From positions 8,256-72,255 of the forward strand of contig CAYNML010000022.1 of NCBI GenBank assembly GCA_964398185.1: 64,000 bases of DNA, given 5' to 3'. Both the position numbers and the translations under genes were made by a program. The notes under the pieces were generated by a model. The model worked only from the letters and a program-made list of their open reading frames with translations. It did no database searches and was not told the DNA's origin. Below are positions 1 through 8,731 of this stretch, piece by piece. Every line of letters begins with the position of its first letter. Position 1 is the first letter of the stretch. This stretch comes from Fen-1058 sp964398185 (GTDB lineage Bacteria; Chloroflexota; Anaerolineae; Fen-1058).

Positions 1-93
1 TCCATCTAACACGTTTCAGGTATCCTGAGCGCAGTTCTGAGGAAAACATCAGACAACAAACTCAAATTTCAAAAAGGATTGGGGAGGTTTCAC

Positions 94-558
94 ATGGCTC
101 GCAATATGATTGTCCGCACGAATGATCCGTTTTTCATGCCGTTGAGCGCCGCGGTGAATGCGCTGTTCAATGACGCGCAGGTCAGCCCGCGCGCGGCTGA
201 ATGGGCCACCGCCTGGGGCGTGGGTTCGCGCCTGCCGCTGAACATCTACGCCGATGCCGAGGGGTACACCTTTGTGGCGCTGGTGCCCGGTGTCAAGGCC
301 GATGAGTTGAACATCGAGACGGAGGGCAACACCGTCAAGATCAGCGGCGAATTGATCGCGCCCGCGCTGTCGGCCGACGAGCACGTCCGCACGCTGCGCA
401 GCGAGATCGGCTTTGGCAAGTTCAACCGCGCGTTTGAGATGCCGGAAGAGATCGACGCCGACAAGATCGAAGCGAACCTGGACAACGGCGTGTTGACCGT
501 CCGCGTGCCCAAGGCCGAGGCTGTCAAGCCGCGCACGATCAAGGTGCAGGCGAAGTAA
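94..558 (+). CDS. Hsp20/alpha-crystallin small heat-shock protein
   Basis: A 154-residue small heat-shock chaperone expected to bind unfolding proteins in the cytoplasm as an oligomer. The alpha-crystallin domain covers roughly residues 45-150: the N-terminal strand 'LPLNIYADAEGYTFVALVPG', the central 'GNTVKISGEL', and the characteristic end 'ANLDNGVLTVRVPKAEA' (A-x-x-x-N-G-V-L motif). A short C-terminal tail 'KPRTIKVQAK' carries an I-x-V anchoring motif. I chose the ATG at 94 rather than the TTG at 79 because GGGGAGG (81-87) is correctly spaced for it. The gene is monocistronic, followed by a strong terminator. No CIRCE element is visible in the 93 bases upstream. Family assignment is secure. 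Confidence 0.95.
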   Translation: MARNMIVRTNDPFFMPLSAAVNALFNDAQVSPRAAEWATAWGVGSRLPLNIYADAEGYTFVALVPGVKADELNIETEGNTVKISGELIAPALSADEHVRTLRSEIGFGKFNRAFEMPEEIDADKIEANLDNGVLTVRVPKAEAVKPRTIKVQAK

Positions 559-594
559 GATTGACTGTTAGAAGTTAGCATGCAGAAGTGGAAG

Positions 595-627
595 AGCCGC
601 TCCGCTGTGAGGCGTGAGCGGCTTTTT
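595..627 (+). terminator. Rho-independent terminator of the Hsp20 gene
   Basis: AGCCGCTC (595-602) pairs perfectly with GAGCGGCT (616-623) and is followed by TTTTT. It lies 37 bp after the Hsp20 stop and also separates this gene from the convergent SARP regulator. Confidence 0.85.
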
Positions 628-665
628 GATTGATGGCCAATCGGCTCAGCCAGGTTCGCCGGCGT

Positions 666-3600
666 TTAACTGTTACCGGATTCTGTAGTCAAGCTGAGCG
701 CCAGCGCGATCGCTTTGTCCAGCGTTAGCGTCTGCCCATTTTCCCAGGCGGCCGCATAGGCGCTTGCGTCGAATTGCGCGCGCGCCCGATCGTGATAAGG
801 CGCGAGTTGAGCGACTTCATCCGGCGACAACGGCGAACCGATCGCTTCCCGCCCAGCTTCGGCCGCTCCGAGGATGGTGATCGCCTCGACGTACCGGCCG
901 CGAATGATCGCAACCTCGGCCAGCCCTTCGACGTTGGAAAGGATGCCAGACTTGTCGCCTTGCTCACGCGCCAGGGCAAGACTCTCTCGAAAAGCTGCGA
1001 CTGCGCGCGCCGCGTCGTGTTGTTCCACCCACGCCAGGCCCAGGTTATTGAGTGACGAGGCGATCCCGCGCGCGGCGCCGATCTCGCGCTGCAGTTGCAA
1101 ACTGCTTTCGTGCAGAGCGACCGCTTGCGTATAATCCCCTTGCAGCCGCGCCACAATCCCGAGGCTGTTGAGCGCATTGGCTACGCTGGCCACGTCACCG
1201 ATTTCGCGGTACAGCGTCAGGCTCTGCTCGTAAAACGCGTGCGCTTGCGCCAGGTCATTCTGATGGCGGGCCACATTGCCCAGATTTTGCAGCGAGTCGG
1301 CAATATCATGTGGATCGCGCAGCTTCTGCCGAATGGCCAAGCTCTCCTCAAATAATGCCCGGGCGCGCTGATAGTCACCTCGCCGTCGAGCGATAATGCC
1401 CAGGCTGTTCAGTCCCCGGGAAATGCCCCTTTGATCTCCCGACTCGCGCCACAAGGTCAAACTCTCTTCCAGCAACCTGCTGGCCTGTTCCAGATCACCT
1501 TGATCCCTGACGATCAGGCTCAGGCTATTCAGCGCCATCGCCACGCCCGGTTTGTTGCCCAACTCCCGCTGCAACGCGAGCGCCTGCTGCGCCAATGCAG
1601 CCGCGCGCGGCAAATCGGCCTGGGCGCGCGCCAGCCGACACGCGCCATCGATCAGTTCCGCCCGCACCGCCGTCGATAAGCCTGCGCCGTGCGTCAACAC
1701 GCGCTCCAGCCACTGACGGCCTTCGGCATAATGGCCGCGCAAATGCCAGAAACGCTGCAGCGCCGCGCCGAGCCGCGCCGCACTTTCGATCTGCTGATGC
1801 TCCAGCGCCCACTGCAGCGCCGTGCGCAAGTTGTCATTCTCAACCTCAAGTTGCCGCAGCCAGCGCGCCTGCTCCTGGCCCAGCAGCTGCGCTTCGGCCT
1901 CGGCAGCGAGTTGCACAAACCACGCCAGCTGCCGCTCTTGAGCGCGATCGATCTCGCCCGCTTCGATCAGCTTCTCGCGCCCGTATTGGAGCAGGAGTTC
2001 ATGTAGATCGTAACGTCCATCGCCTTCGCGCTGCACCAGCGATTTGTCGATCAACGCCGCCAGCAACGCGGGGGTAGCGGCGGCGACATATTGCGCCGCT
2101 TCGATCTGAAAACCGCCGCGAAAAACGGCCAGGCCACGAAACGCCGCCCGTTCGTCGCTTGTGAGCAGCTGCCACGAATGCTCGAACACTGCCCACAGGC
2201 TGCGATGCCGCTCGGGGACATCACGCAGCCGGGTCGAGAGCGCGCGCAAACTGCCGGCGATTTCGGCGGCGATGGCGTCGCACGACTGGGCGGTTACGGT
2301 GGCTGCCGCCAACTCGATCGCCAGCGGCAGCCCCTCGACCAGGCGGCAGATGCGGGCGATGGCGGCGGCGTTGTCCGCCGCGAGGTGAAACTTGCGCTGC
2401 ACGCGCTGCGCCCGCTCGACGAAGAGCTGCACCGCCTGATACCGCGCCATGTCCGGGGCTGACTCAGCGAGAGGGTAATCAAGTCCACCGACTTCAAACA
2501 CTTGCTCAACCTGCAGCGCCAACCGCTCGCGCGAGGTGATCAACAGCGTAAGGCGCGGCGCTTGCTGAATCAAGCGAATGAGCAGCTCGACGCCGGTCAG
2601 CAGATGCTCCACATTGTCCAACACTAGCAGCAGTTCGCGCGGCCGCAGATAGGCCATGAGCTGTTGTTCAGGATCGGTGTGTTTCTCCCGCGTCACACCC
2701 AACGCGGACAAGATCGTGGCTGGTAGAAGATCAGCGGAAGCAAGCGCGGCCAGCGAGACAAAGGCTGCACCATCCTCAAAGATCGGCGCATTGGCCGTTA
2801 AAGCCGCGAGAGCTAAGCGGGTCTTGCCGATGCCGCCCGGCCCGACGATCGTGATCAACCGCTGGGCGGGATCGGACAACAGATCGGTCAAATCCGCCAG
2901 TTCGGTCTCGCGTCCGATCAATTTCGTCGTCGCGATCGGCAGCTCGATCGATCGGGTGAGGGCGGTATCCTCGATCGGTGCTCCCGCGCGAATCTGTTCG
3001 ACCAGGTGCTGCGTGGCGGCGATCGGTTCCACGTTGAATTGATCGGCCAGGATGCGGCGGCAGGCTTCATACTGCGCCAGCGCCGCGCCGCGCTGCCCGG
3101 CGCGATACAGCAGACGCATCAGGCGAGCGTGCGCCATTTCGTCCCACGGCTCCAGCTCGATCAACCGCGTCAGCAGTTCGCGCGCGCGCGCTGCAGCGCC
3201 CCAGCGTTCATGATACTGCGCCAGGTGCGTCAGCGCTTCCACCGCGCGTTGATGCAGCGCTTCACGTTTCAACACCAGCCATTCTTCAAAGGGCGCGCTG
3301 TCAACCGAGGGCAGCTGAGCCAGAAAGTCGCCGCGATACAACTGCGCTGCTTCTGCCAGGCGCGCGGCGCAGATTGGACAACGCGCGATGTGCCGATGAC
3401 GATGTCGCGCGCACTCGTCCAGCAATGCCGTGAAGCGTGTCACGTCGAGGGTGTAATCGCTGGCGGGGTTCAACTGCACGGTATCGCGCGTGGTGATGAG
3501 AAACGGCGCGGCGGGATCACCGGGGCCGATCGTGTCCCGCAAGCTCGTCAAGACTTGCCGCAGGTTGGTGCGCGCCGCGGCATCGGGCATATCGGGCCAC

Positions 3601-3758
3601 AATAGACCGACGATGGCATCCCGTTGCTGCGGACGATCCGCTTCCACGGCAAGGTAGGTCAACAGGGCACGCGCTTTGTTGTAGGCAAAACCGCTCAACA
3701 CCTGCCCGTCCAGGCTGACTTGCACGGGACCGAGAAGAGAAATTGACAGATGCGGCAT
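666..3758 (-). CDS. SARP/AfsR-type transcriptional regulator (DNA-binding, BTAD, NB-ARC ATPase, TPR)
   Basis: A 1030-residue cytoplasmic transcription factor. Domains in order: OmpR-like winged helix of SARPs (about 5-95, 'LSISLLGPVQVSLDG', 'YNKARALLTYLA', 'LRQVLTSLRD'); BTAD helical domain (about 100-258, 'LYRGDFLAQL', 'WDEMAHARLMRLLYRAGQ'); NB-ARC ATPase with Walker A GPGGIGKT (306-313), 'LLVLDNVEHLL' and 'GLPLAIELAAA'; and about eight TPRs from residue 640 on ('ALNSLGIIARRRGDYQRARAL' type). The BTAD contains a Cys/His-rich insert (C116, H119, H121, H123, C127, C130) that could bind a metal; this is inference. It is divergent from the small protein and S16 lipoprotein genes, with TATCAC direct repeats between them that are a plausible operator. 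The effector is unknown. Confidence 0.9.
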   Translation of the reverse strand: MPHLSISLLGPVQVSLDGQVLSGFAYNKARALLTYLAVEADRPQQRDAIVGLLWPDMPDAAARTNLRQVLTSLRDTIGPGDPAAPFLITTRDTVQLNPASDYTLDVTRFTALLDECARHRHRHIARCPICAARLAEAAQLYRGDFLAQLPSVDSAPFEEWLVLKREALHQRAVEALTHLAQYHERWGAAARARELLTRLIELEPWDEMAHARLMRLLYRAGQRGAALAQYEACRRILADQFNVEPIAATQHLVEQIRAGAPIEDTALTRSIELPIATTKLIGRETELADLTDLLSDPAQRLITIVGPGGIGKTRLALAALTANAPIFEDGAAFVSLAALASADLLPATILSALGVTREKHTDPEQQLMAYLRPRELLLVLDNVEHLLTGVELLIRLIQQAPRLTLLITSRERLALQVEQVFEVGGLDYPLAESAPDMARYQAVQLFVERAQRVQRKFHLAADNAAAIARICRLVEGLPLAIELAAATVTAQSCDAIAAEIAGSLRALSTRLRDVPERHRSLWAVFEHSWQLLTSDERAAFRGLAVFRGGFQIEAAQYVAAATPALLAALIDKSLVQREGDGRYDLHELLLQYGREKLIEAGEIDRAQERQLAWFVQLAAEAEAQLLGQEQARWLRQLEVENDNLRTALQWALEHQQIESAARLGAALQRFWHLRGHYAEGRQWLERVLTHGAGLSTAVRAELIDGACRLARAQADLPRAAALAQQALALQRELGNKPGVAMALNSLSLIVRDQGDLEQASRLLEESLTLWRESGDQRGISRGLNSLGIIARRRGDYQRARALFEESLAIRQKLRDPHDIADSLQNLGNVARHQNDLAQAHAFYEQSLTLYREIGDVASVANALNSLGIVARLQGDYTQAVALHESSLQLQREIGAARGIASSLNNLGLAWVEQHDAARAVAAFRESLALAREQGDKSGILSNVEGLAEVAIIRGRYVEAITILGAAEAGREAIGSPLSPDEVAQLAPYHDRARAQFDASAYAAAWENGQTLTLDKAIALALSLTTESGNS

Positions 3759-3804
3759 AGCTCGCTGCGTGAAAGATGTTACAAGCTGGAATTACTCTAA
3801 ATTG

Positions 3805-3830
3805 TATCACTATCACGTTTTTATCACGTT
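3805..3830. promoter_or_regulatory. TATCAC direct repeats, candidate SARP operator
   Basis: TATCAC occurs at 3805, 3811 and 3822; the last two are TATCACGTTT and TATCACGTTG exactly 11 bp apart, the spacing of heptamer repeats bound by SARP regulators. They lie between the divergent SARP gene and the small gene at 3871, with a TAAAGT (3838-3843) that could be the rightward -10. Assignment to this SARP is inference. Confidence 0.45.
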
Positions 3831-3870
3831 GGTTTGGTAAAGTAACTTCATCCTTCGGCGGGGGATGTGA

Positions 3871-4086
3871 GTGAATTCAGCTGCGGAGACACGCCACTAT
3901 CACGCTTATCTGCTGCGCCTCTGGCAAGCCAGTGAGGGCGAAGCCGTCATGTGGCGCGCGCTGCTGGAAGATCCGCGCACCGGCGAGCGGCGCGGCTTTG
4001 CTGATCTCGACAGTCTGTTTGCTTTTCTGTTGGCCACGTGCCGCGAAGGCCCTTCGGGTGATGAAGCAATTCCTACAACACACTGA
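3871..4086 (+). CDS. Small SARP-associated protein (71 aa, unknown function)
   Basis: A 71-residue soluble protein starting at GTG 3871 behind a G-rich stretch (GGCGGGGG). The pattern 'YHAYLLRLWQASEG' then 'WRALLEDPRTGERRGFADLDSLFAFLL' is one I recognise from short Chloroflexi proteins found beside BTAD/SARP regulators; I know of no established function. It has no signal peptide or membrane segment. It is divergent from the SARP gene and only 23 bp upstream of the S16 lipoprotein gene, so the two are probably co-transcribed. It could be a partner or modulator of the regulator, which is speculation from position. Confidence 0.75.
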   Translation: MNSAAETRHYHAYLLRLWQASEGEAVMWRALLEDPRTGERRGFADLDSLFAFLLATCREGPSGDEAIPTTH

Positions 4087-4109
4087 ACCATTTTAGGGAG
4101 GAAACACGC

Positions 4110-6095
4110 ATGACGCACAAATCAAAGTCTACCTTGATGATCGTATTGATCGCAGCGCTGATGTTCAGCACGGCCTGCGGCAGCCCGGCGGCAACGAGTA
4201 CGCCTGCCGCGCCGACGACCGCACTAACGACTGCGCCCGTCCAGTCGGCCACGGCGACGCCGGACACACCGCCCACCGCGGCGCCCACGCCAACGCCCGA
4301 CGTTCCGGCTGAGCGCAGCGTGCAGCTGGACGCGCTGTATTATCAACAGACCGCCGATGGCGCACAGGGCGGCACCAGCCCCATTCAAGTCCGCATTCAG
4401 CCAGCCGCTCAACCGGGCCAGCTGCGCGTGGGCTTCTTTCAAGAAGAAGTGCAGGGCACCGGCAATCAATGGCAGAGCTCCGGCTGGATCGCGGTGCTGT
4501 TGGCCTCGCTGCTGGAAGGCATCGATCCCACCAATTACGAGTACAGCTTCAGCAGCGGCGGCTGGATCGATGGGCCTAGCGCGGGCGGCCTGATGACCGT
4601 GGGCGTGCTGGCGGCGCTGCGCAATGAACAGGTGCGCGACGACGCGTCGATGACGGGCACGATCAATCCTGACGGCACCATCGGGCCGGTGGGCGGCATC
4701 CCACACAAGATCGACGGGGCCGCGAAAGCCGGCAAGAAGCTGATCCTGGTCCCAATCGGCCAGCGCTACGACTTCGATTCCAATCAACAGCAATTGGTCG
4801 ATCTCGTCGAGGCCGGCCAGAAGGTGGGCGTGGAAGTGCGCGAAGTCGGCACGATCTTCGACGCGTACGAGCTGCTCACCGGCGAGACGCTGCCGCGCCC
4901 CGCGGCCGGCAGTGCGCCGCAGCTGCCGCCGCGCGCGTTCGATCGGATGCGGGCCAAGACGCTGGAGTGGATCGGCCGCTATCAGAAGACCCGCAACGAG
5001 TTCAACGCGCTGGTGCAGGAAGTGCAGGACCTCGTCGCTGATTACGCCTTATTGGCCGACGGCAAAGCCGCCGACGCGGACAAAGCGCTCAAGCAGGGGC
5101 TGGTAGCGGTCGCCTATGCCGACGCTTCAGAAGCCGCCATCTACGCCCAGCTGGCTACCATGATGGGGCAGATCGTGCAAAACTATCTGATTGGCGGGCT
5201 GCAAAAAGCAGTCGACCAGTACCAGGCCTCCAGCGCGGCGCAGACGGAACTGAAAGCAGTGATTGCCGCGTTGAAAGCGGAAGATCCCAAAACCGTCAGC
5301 GACATCCTGGCGCTAGCTGACGCTTACAGCAACGTCGGCACAGCGGAAGGGCTGCTGATGATGGCCGACGGTGAAATCGCCAACATGGTGCAGAATGCCG
5401 ATTCGCTGAGCGAGGAAGAAATCTTGCAGGGCTTCACCGTGGCATCGCTGGAACAGGCGTTGGCCAGCGTCGTCATCCAGTACGCGCGCGATGCGGCGGA
5501 CATCGGGCTGGGGTTTGGCAAGGCGCCCGTGCCCGATGCGGCGCGCGTGCAGCAGATCGCCGAAACGCTGCGCCGCGCCGCCGATTCCAACCTGGCTTTG
5601 TTTGATGCGATCATCGTCGACGCCTACGCGCGGCAGACCGGTATGCATCCCGATGTCATCAAGAACATCCTGATGTCCAAAGAGACGAATTATCTCCTCG
5701 CCGTTGCGGCGCGGCAGGGCATCGATGTCTTGAAGGATGAAGTCGGTCAGGGGCAGCCGCTCGCGGCCTTGACGTTCGGTCAATCGAATAACGCCTATGC
5801 GTTGTCGGCGGGGCTGTTGGCCAAGCATTACTCGCTGGGGGCGCAGGTCGACGAAAATCTCGACGTCGTCTCGTTCCAGCGCGAGAAGGCGCTGGGCGAG
5901 ATGCTGGACTTTGCCGATCAACGCGCGCGCGAATTGATCAACGCTGCCGGGGAAGATGCTTCGATCGCGGCGTTGTACTACTACGAACTGGGCCGCTCGC
6001 AGCGCCAGGGTGATCCGCAAGAGCAGCTGGATGCGCTGGGCTACTACTGGCAGGCGGCCATGCTGGCCCAGGCGGGCGCGTATCTGAGCAAGTAA
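4110..6095 (+). CDS. Lipoprotein with an S16 (Lon-type) serine protease domain
   Basis: A 661-residue predicted lipoprotein. The N-terminus is a signal peptide ending in the lipobox 'FSTAC' (Cys23), followed by a Thr/Pro/Ala-rich linker (about 25-65). The Lon proteolytic fold follows (about 68-260): 'IDGPSAGG' holds the catalytic Ser157, and 'GGIPHKIDGAAKAGKK' holds the partner Lys200 and the G-P-V-G-G-I strand. There is no AAA+ ATPase module, so any proteolysis would be ATP-independent and outside the cytoplasm. Residues 280-661 are mostly helical and unassigned. A GGAGG ribosome site precedes the ATG. It follows the SARP-linked small gene and ends at a terminator. The catalytic dyad is complete; the substrate is unknown. 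Confidence 0.85.
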   Translation: MTHKSKSTLMIVLIAALMFSTACGSPAATSTPAAPTTALTTAPVQSATATPDTPPTAAPTPTPDVPAERSVQLDALYYQQTADGAQGGTSPIQVRIQPAAQPGQLRVGFFQEEVQGTGNQWQSSGWIAVLLASLLEGIDPTNYEYSFSSGGWIDGPSAGGLMTVGVLAALRNEQVRDDASMTGTINPDGTIGPVGGIPHKIDGAAKAGKKLILVPIGQRYDFDSNQQQLVDLVEAGQKVGVEVREVGTIFDAYELLTGETLPRPAAGSAPQLPPRAFDRMRAKTLEWIGRYQKTRNEFNALVQEVQDLVADYALLADGKAADADKALKQGLVAVAYADASEAAIYAQLATMMGQIVQNYLIGGLQKAVDQYQASSAAQTELKAVIAALKAEDPKTVSDILALADAYSNVGTAEGLLMMADGEIANMVQNADSLSEEEILQGFTVASLEQALASVVIQYARDAADIGLGFGKAPVPDAARVQQIAETLRRAADSNLALFDAIIVDAYARQTGMHPDVIKNILMSKETNYLLAVAARQGIDVLKDEVGQGQPLAALTFGQSNNAYALSAGLLAKHYSLGAQVDENLDVVSFQREKALGEMLDFADQRARELINAAGEDASIAALYYYELGRSQRQGDPQEQLDALGYYWQAAMLAQAGAYLSK

Positions 6096-6118
6096 ATCAC
6101 GTTCCCGCCAAACGCGTG

Positions 6119-6180
6119 AAACCGGGTTTCGACAGGCATCTGCATTTCCAGGCGCAGGCAGCACAGGAGCCCGGTTTTTT
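6119..6180 (+). terminator. Terminator after the S16 lipoprotein gene
   Basis: AAACCGGG (6119-6126) pairs with CCCGGTTT (6170-6177) across a long loop and runs into TTTTTT. It separates the lipoprotein gene from the repeat-protein gene. Confidence 0.65.
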
Positions 6181-6210
6181 CAATTGAGCTGCAAGTCAAA
6201 GGAGGAGACC

Positions 6211-8388
6211 ATGTTCAACAGCAATCGATCGATACGTTGGTTATTCGTTGCAGCGCTTAGCGCGGCGGCGCTGTTGATCAGCTTCGCCTCGATCAATCGA
6301 GCGTCGGCGCAGGACGCCGGGCCGCAAGCGCCGCAAGCTGCGGCGGGATCATCTTTCACATACCAAGGCCGCCTGATCAAAAACGGCCAACCCATCAGCG
6401 ATGTCTGCGCGCTGAGCTTCTCGCTGTATGATGCTGCATCCGGCGGCAGTTTCCTCAACAGCAACACCTTCAACACCGTGCCCATCAGCAACGGGCTGTT
6501 CACCGTGCAGCTCGATTACGGGTCTGCCACCTTCAACGGCGACGAGCGCTGGATCGAAACGGCGGTGAAATGCACGGGCGATGCGAACTACATCACACTC
6601 AGCCCGCGCACCAGGTTGACCGCCGCGCCGTATGCCATCTATGCGTTGAACAATTGGGCGCTGAACGGCAACAGCGGCACGGGCGGCAGCGGCTTCATGG
6701 GCACCACCGATAACACCGCGTTAACGATCGGCGTGAACGGCCAGGCCGCGCTGCGCCTCTATCCGCAGCCGCAAAGTCCCAACATCATCGGCGGCTACAG
6801 CGGCAACGCCATCTCGCCGACGACCTACGGCCAGACTATTGCGGGCGGCGGCGCGTTCTTTTACGAGAATCGCACGCTTAACACCTATGCCACGGTGGGC
6901 GGCGGGCGCAAGAATCAATCCGATGGGTACGGCGCGACCATTGCAGGCGGCATCGATAACCGCGCGAGCAACGATTACGCGGTCGTGGCGGGCGGGCTGA
7001 ATAATCAGGCCACGGGCAGCTCGTCGGCCATCGGCGGCGGCTTCTACAACGTGGCCGCCGGTTACGTGTCTTACGTCGGCGGCGGCGATCTCAACCTAGC
7101 CATGACGCAGAATGCCACTATCGGCGGCGGGTACAGCAACACCATCACGGGTGGTCAGCTGATCGCCAACAACACCATCGGCGGCGGTGTGTTCAATTTC
7201 AACTCCGGCTTTGCGGCGACGATCGCGGGCGGGCACGGCAATCAAGCGACGGGCGAATGGGCGTCGCTGGGCGGCGGCGGCTTCAACACCGCGTCGAATC
7301 GTAGCGCCACGGTCAGCGGCGGCGAATACAACAACGCAGGTGGAGCGCGCGCCACCATCGGCGGCGGCGCGTACAACGTGGCCGCCGGGAGTGGATCGAC
7401 GATCGGGGGTGGCGGCTATAACGGCAGCGGCATCTTCGGCGGCAATCGCGCCAGCGGCACCGCGTCCACCATCGGCGGCGGCTATGGCAACGTCACCAGC
7501 ATCGATGCGGGCTATGGCGCCATTGGCGGCGGACAGCAAAATCAGATCAGCGCCACGGTCGGTACCAATCTCAACATCGCCACTATCGGCGGCGGCTTCA
7601 ACAACAAGATTTCGCTGGGTGGCGGAACGATCGCGGGCGGCAACAGTAACACGGCCAGCGGCTTCGACGCGACCGTGGGCGGTGGCATCAATAACACGGC
7701 CAGTGGCGGAGCCTCGGTGGTGCCTGGCGGCTCCAGCAACCTGGCGCAGGGCAACACCAGTTTCGCCGCGGGCTATCGCGCCAAGTCCTACAACAACGGC
7801 TGCTTCACGTGGGCCGACTCCAACGATTTCGATTACGGCTGCACGCTCAACAATGCGTTCACGGCGCGCGCCACGGGCGGTGTGTACTTCGTCACGGGCA
7901 TTAACGGTTCCGGCGGAACCACGGCGGGCGTCACGGTGCCGGCCGGCGGCAATGCGTGGTCGGCCCTCAGCGATCGTAACAGCAAGGCCAACTTCGCGGC
8001 GGTAGATCCGCGCGCGGTGGTGGAAAAACTCGCGCAGATGCCGATCAGCACGTGGAACTACAAGACGCAGGCTGCGAGCATTCGCCATATCGGTCCGATG
8101 GCCCAGGACTTTGCCGCAGCCTTTGGCGTGGGCGAAGATGATACGCACATCAGCACCATCGATGCGGATGGCGTCTCACTGGCCGCGATTCAGGGACTTT
8201 ATCAACTCTCGCTGGAAAAGGATCAGCAGATCGCGCAGTTGCAAACGCGACTTGAAGCGCTGGAGAATCATGCCAACCCGATCGGTTCGGCGAGACCCCC
8301 CGGATTGATCGGGTTCATTGCCGGCGCCATGATCGGCCTGGGCGCCTTCTGGTTGGGAACTCGTCGAACACAAGGTGGTGTGCGATGA
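6211..8388 (+). CDS. Secreted YadA-head-like repeat protein with S74 intramolecular chaperone domain
   Basis: A 725-residue surface or secreted protein. A signal peptide (about 1-34, 'LFVAALSAAALLISFASI', then ASA|QD) is followed by a beta domain ('SSFTYQGRLIKNGQPISDVC') common at the start of such proteins. A long array (about residues 185-525) of degenerate 'ATIGGGxxNxAxG' units follows, resembling the left-handed beta-roll of trimeric YadA-type heads. Next come an S74 domain (about 590-680, 'SDRNSKANFAAVDPR', 'IGPMAQDFAAAFGVG', 'DADGVSLAAIQGLYQL') and a C-terminal membrane segment ('GLIGFIAGAMIGLGAFWLG') with an Arg-rich end. S74 domains self-cleave in phage tail fibres; this one probably aids trimer folding. 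ATG 6211 was chosen for the GGAGGAG at 6201. Its stop overlaps the next gene by 4 bp. Confidence 0.88.
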   Translation: MFNSNRSIRWLFVAALSAAALLISFASINRASAQDAGPQAPQAAAGSSFTYQGRLIKNGQPISDVCALSFSLYDAASGGSFLNSNTFNTVPISNGLFTVQLDYGSATFNGDERWIETAVKCTGDANYITLSPRTRLTAAPYAIYALNNWALNGNSGTGGSGFMGTTDNTALTIGVNGQAALRLYPQPQSPNIIGGYSGNAISPTTYGQTIAGGGAFFYENRTLNTYATVGGGRKNQSDGYGATIAGGIDNRASNDYAVVAGGLNNQATGSSSAIGGGFYNVAAGYVSYVGGGDLNLAMTQNATIGGGYSNTITGGQLIANNTIGGGVFNFNSGFAATIAGGHGNQATGEWASLGGGGFNTASNRSATVSGGEYNNAGGARATIGGGAYNVAAGSGSTIGGGGYNGSGIFGGNRASGTASTIGGGYGNVTSIDAGYGAIGGGQQNQISATVGTNLNIATIGGGFNNKISLGGGTIAGGNSNTASGFDATVGGGINNTASGGASVVPGGSSNLAQGNTSFAAGYRAKSYNNGCFTWADSNDFDYGCTLNNAFTARATGGVYFVTGINGSGGTTAGVTVPAGGNAWSALSDRNSKANFAAVDPRAVVEKLAQMPISTWNYKTQAASIRHIGPMAQDFAAAFGVGEDDTHISTIDADGVSLAAIQGLYQLSLEKDQQIAQLQTRLEALENHANPIGSARPPGLIGFIAGAMIGLGAFWLGTRRTQGGVR

Positions 8389-8663
8389 AACGCAACCGCA
8401 GCATGGTGATCGCCCTGCTCTTGCTGGCGCTGACCGTATCGGCGGCGGCGGCGCAGACCGGCGGCGGTTACGATTTGACGTGGAGCACCAGCGACAGCGG
8501 CGGCGGCACGGCGAGCGGCGGATCGTTCACGCTCGACGGCACAATCGGTCAATTCGATGCGAATGTAATGAGCGGCGGCGGCTACACGTTGGCCGGCGGA
8601 TTCTGGACCAGCCTGACGGCGGTGGCGGCGTTCAAAGTCTACTTGCCGTTGATTCTGCGGTAA
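8385..8663 (+). CDS. Short secreted protein ending in VYLPLILR
   Basis: A 92-residue exported protein translationally coupled (ATGA overlap) to the repeat-protein gene. It has a signal peptide (about 1-24, 'MVIALLLLALTVSAAAAQ'). The mature part is Gly/Ser/Thr-rich: 'GGGYDLTWSTSDSGGG' and 'SGGGYTLAGGFW', a pattern seen in many Chloroflexi secreted proteins. The C-terminus is 'AFKVYLPLILR'; similar YLPL(I/V)xR ends recur on exported Chloroflexi proteins and may be a sorting or anchoring tail. That role is my inference. The reading frame is secure, the function is not known. Confidence 0.8.
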   Translation: MKRNRSMVIALLLLALTVSAAAAQTGGGYDLTWSTSDSGGGTASGGSFTLDGTIGQFDANVMSGGGYTLAGGFWTSLTAVAAFKVYLPLILR

Positions 8664-8690
8664 CTCAAACCAGCGATTTAGCGGCGCACG

Positions 8691-8716
8691 AGCCGCTCGT
8701 TGCTGAGCGGCTTTTG
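8691..8716 (+). terminator. Terminator closing the surface-protein operon
   Basis: AGCCGCTC (8691-8698), loop GTTGCT, GAGCGGCT (8705-8712), then TTTT. The stem words are the same as in the Hsp20 terminator. Confidence 0.8.
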
Positions 8717-8731
8717 TGTCGCCGGGCGTGA

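Noticed and set aside
6790..7760. Regular GGCGGC-containing repeats that could be taken for a CRISPR array
   Set aside because: They are in frame, vary in sequence, have no identical repeats with unique spacers, and encode the 'GGGxxNxAxG' units of the surface protein.
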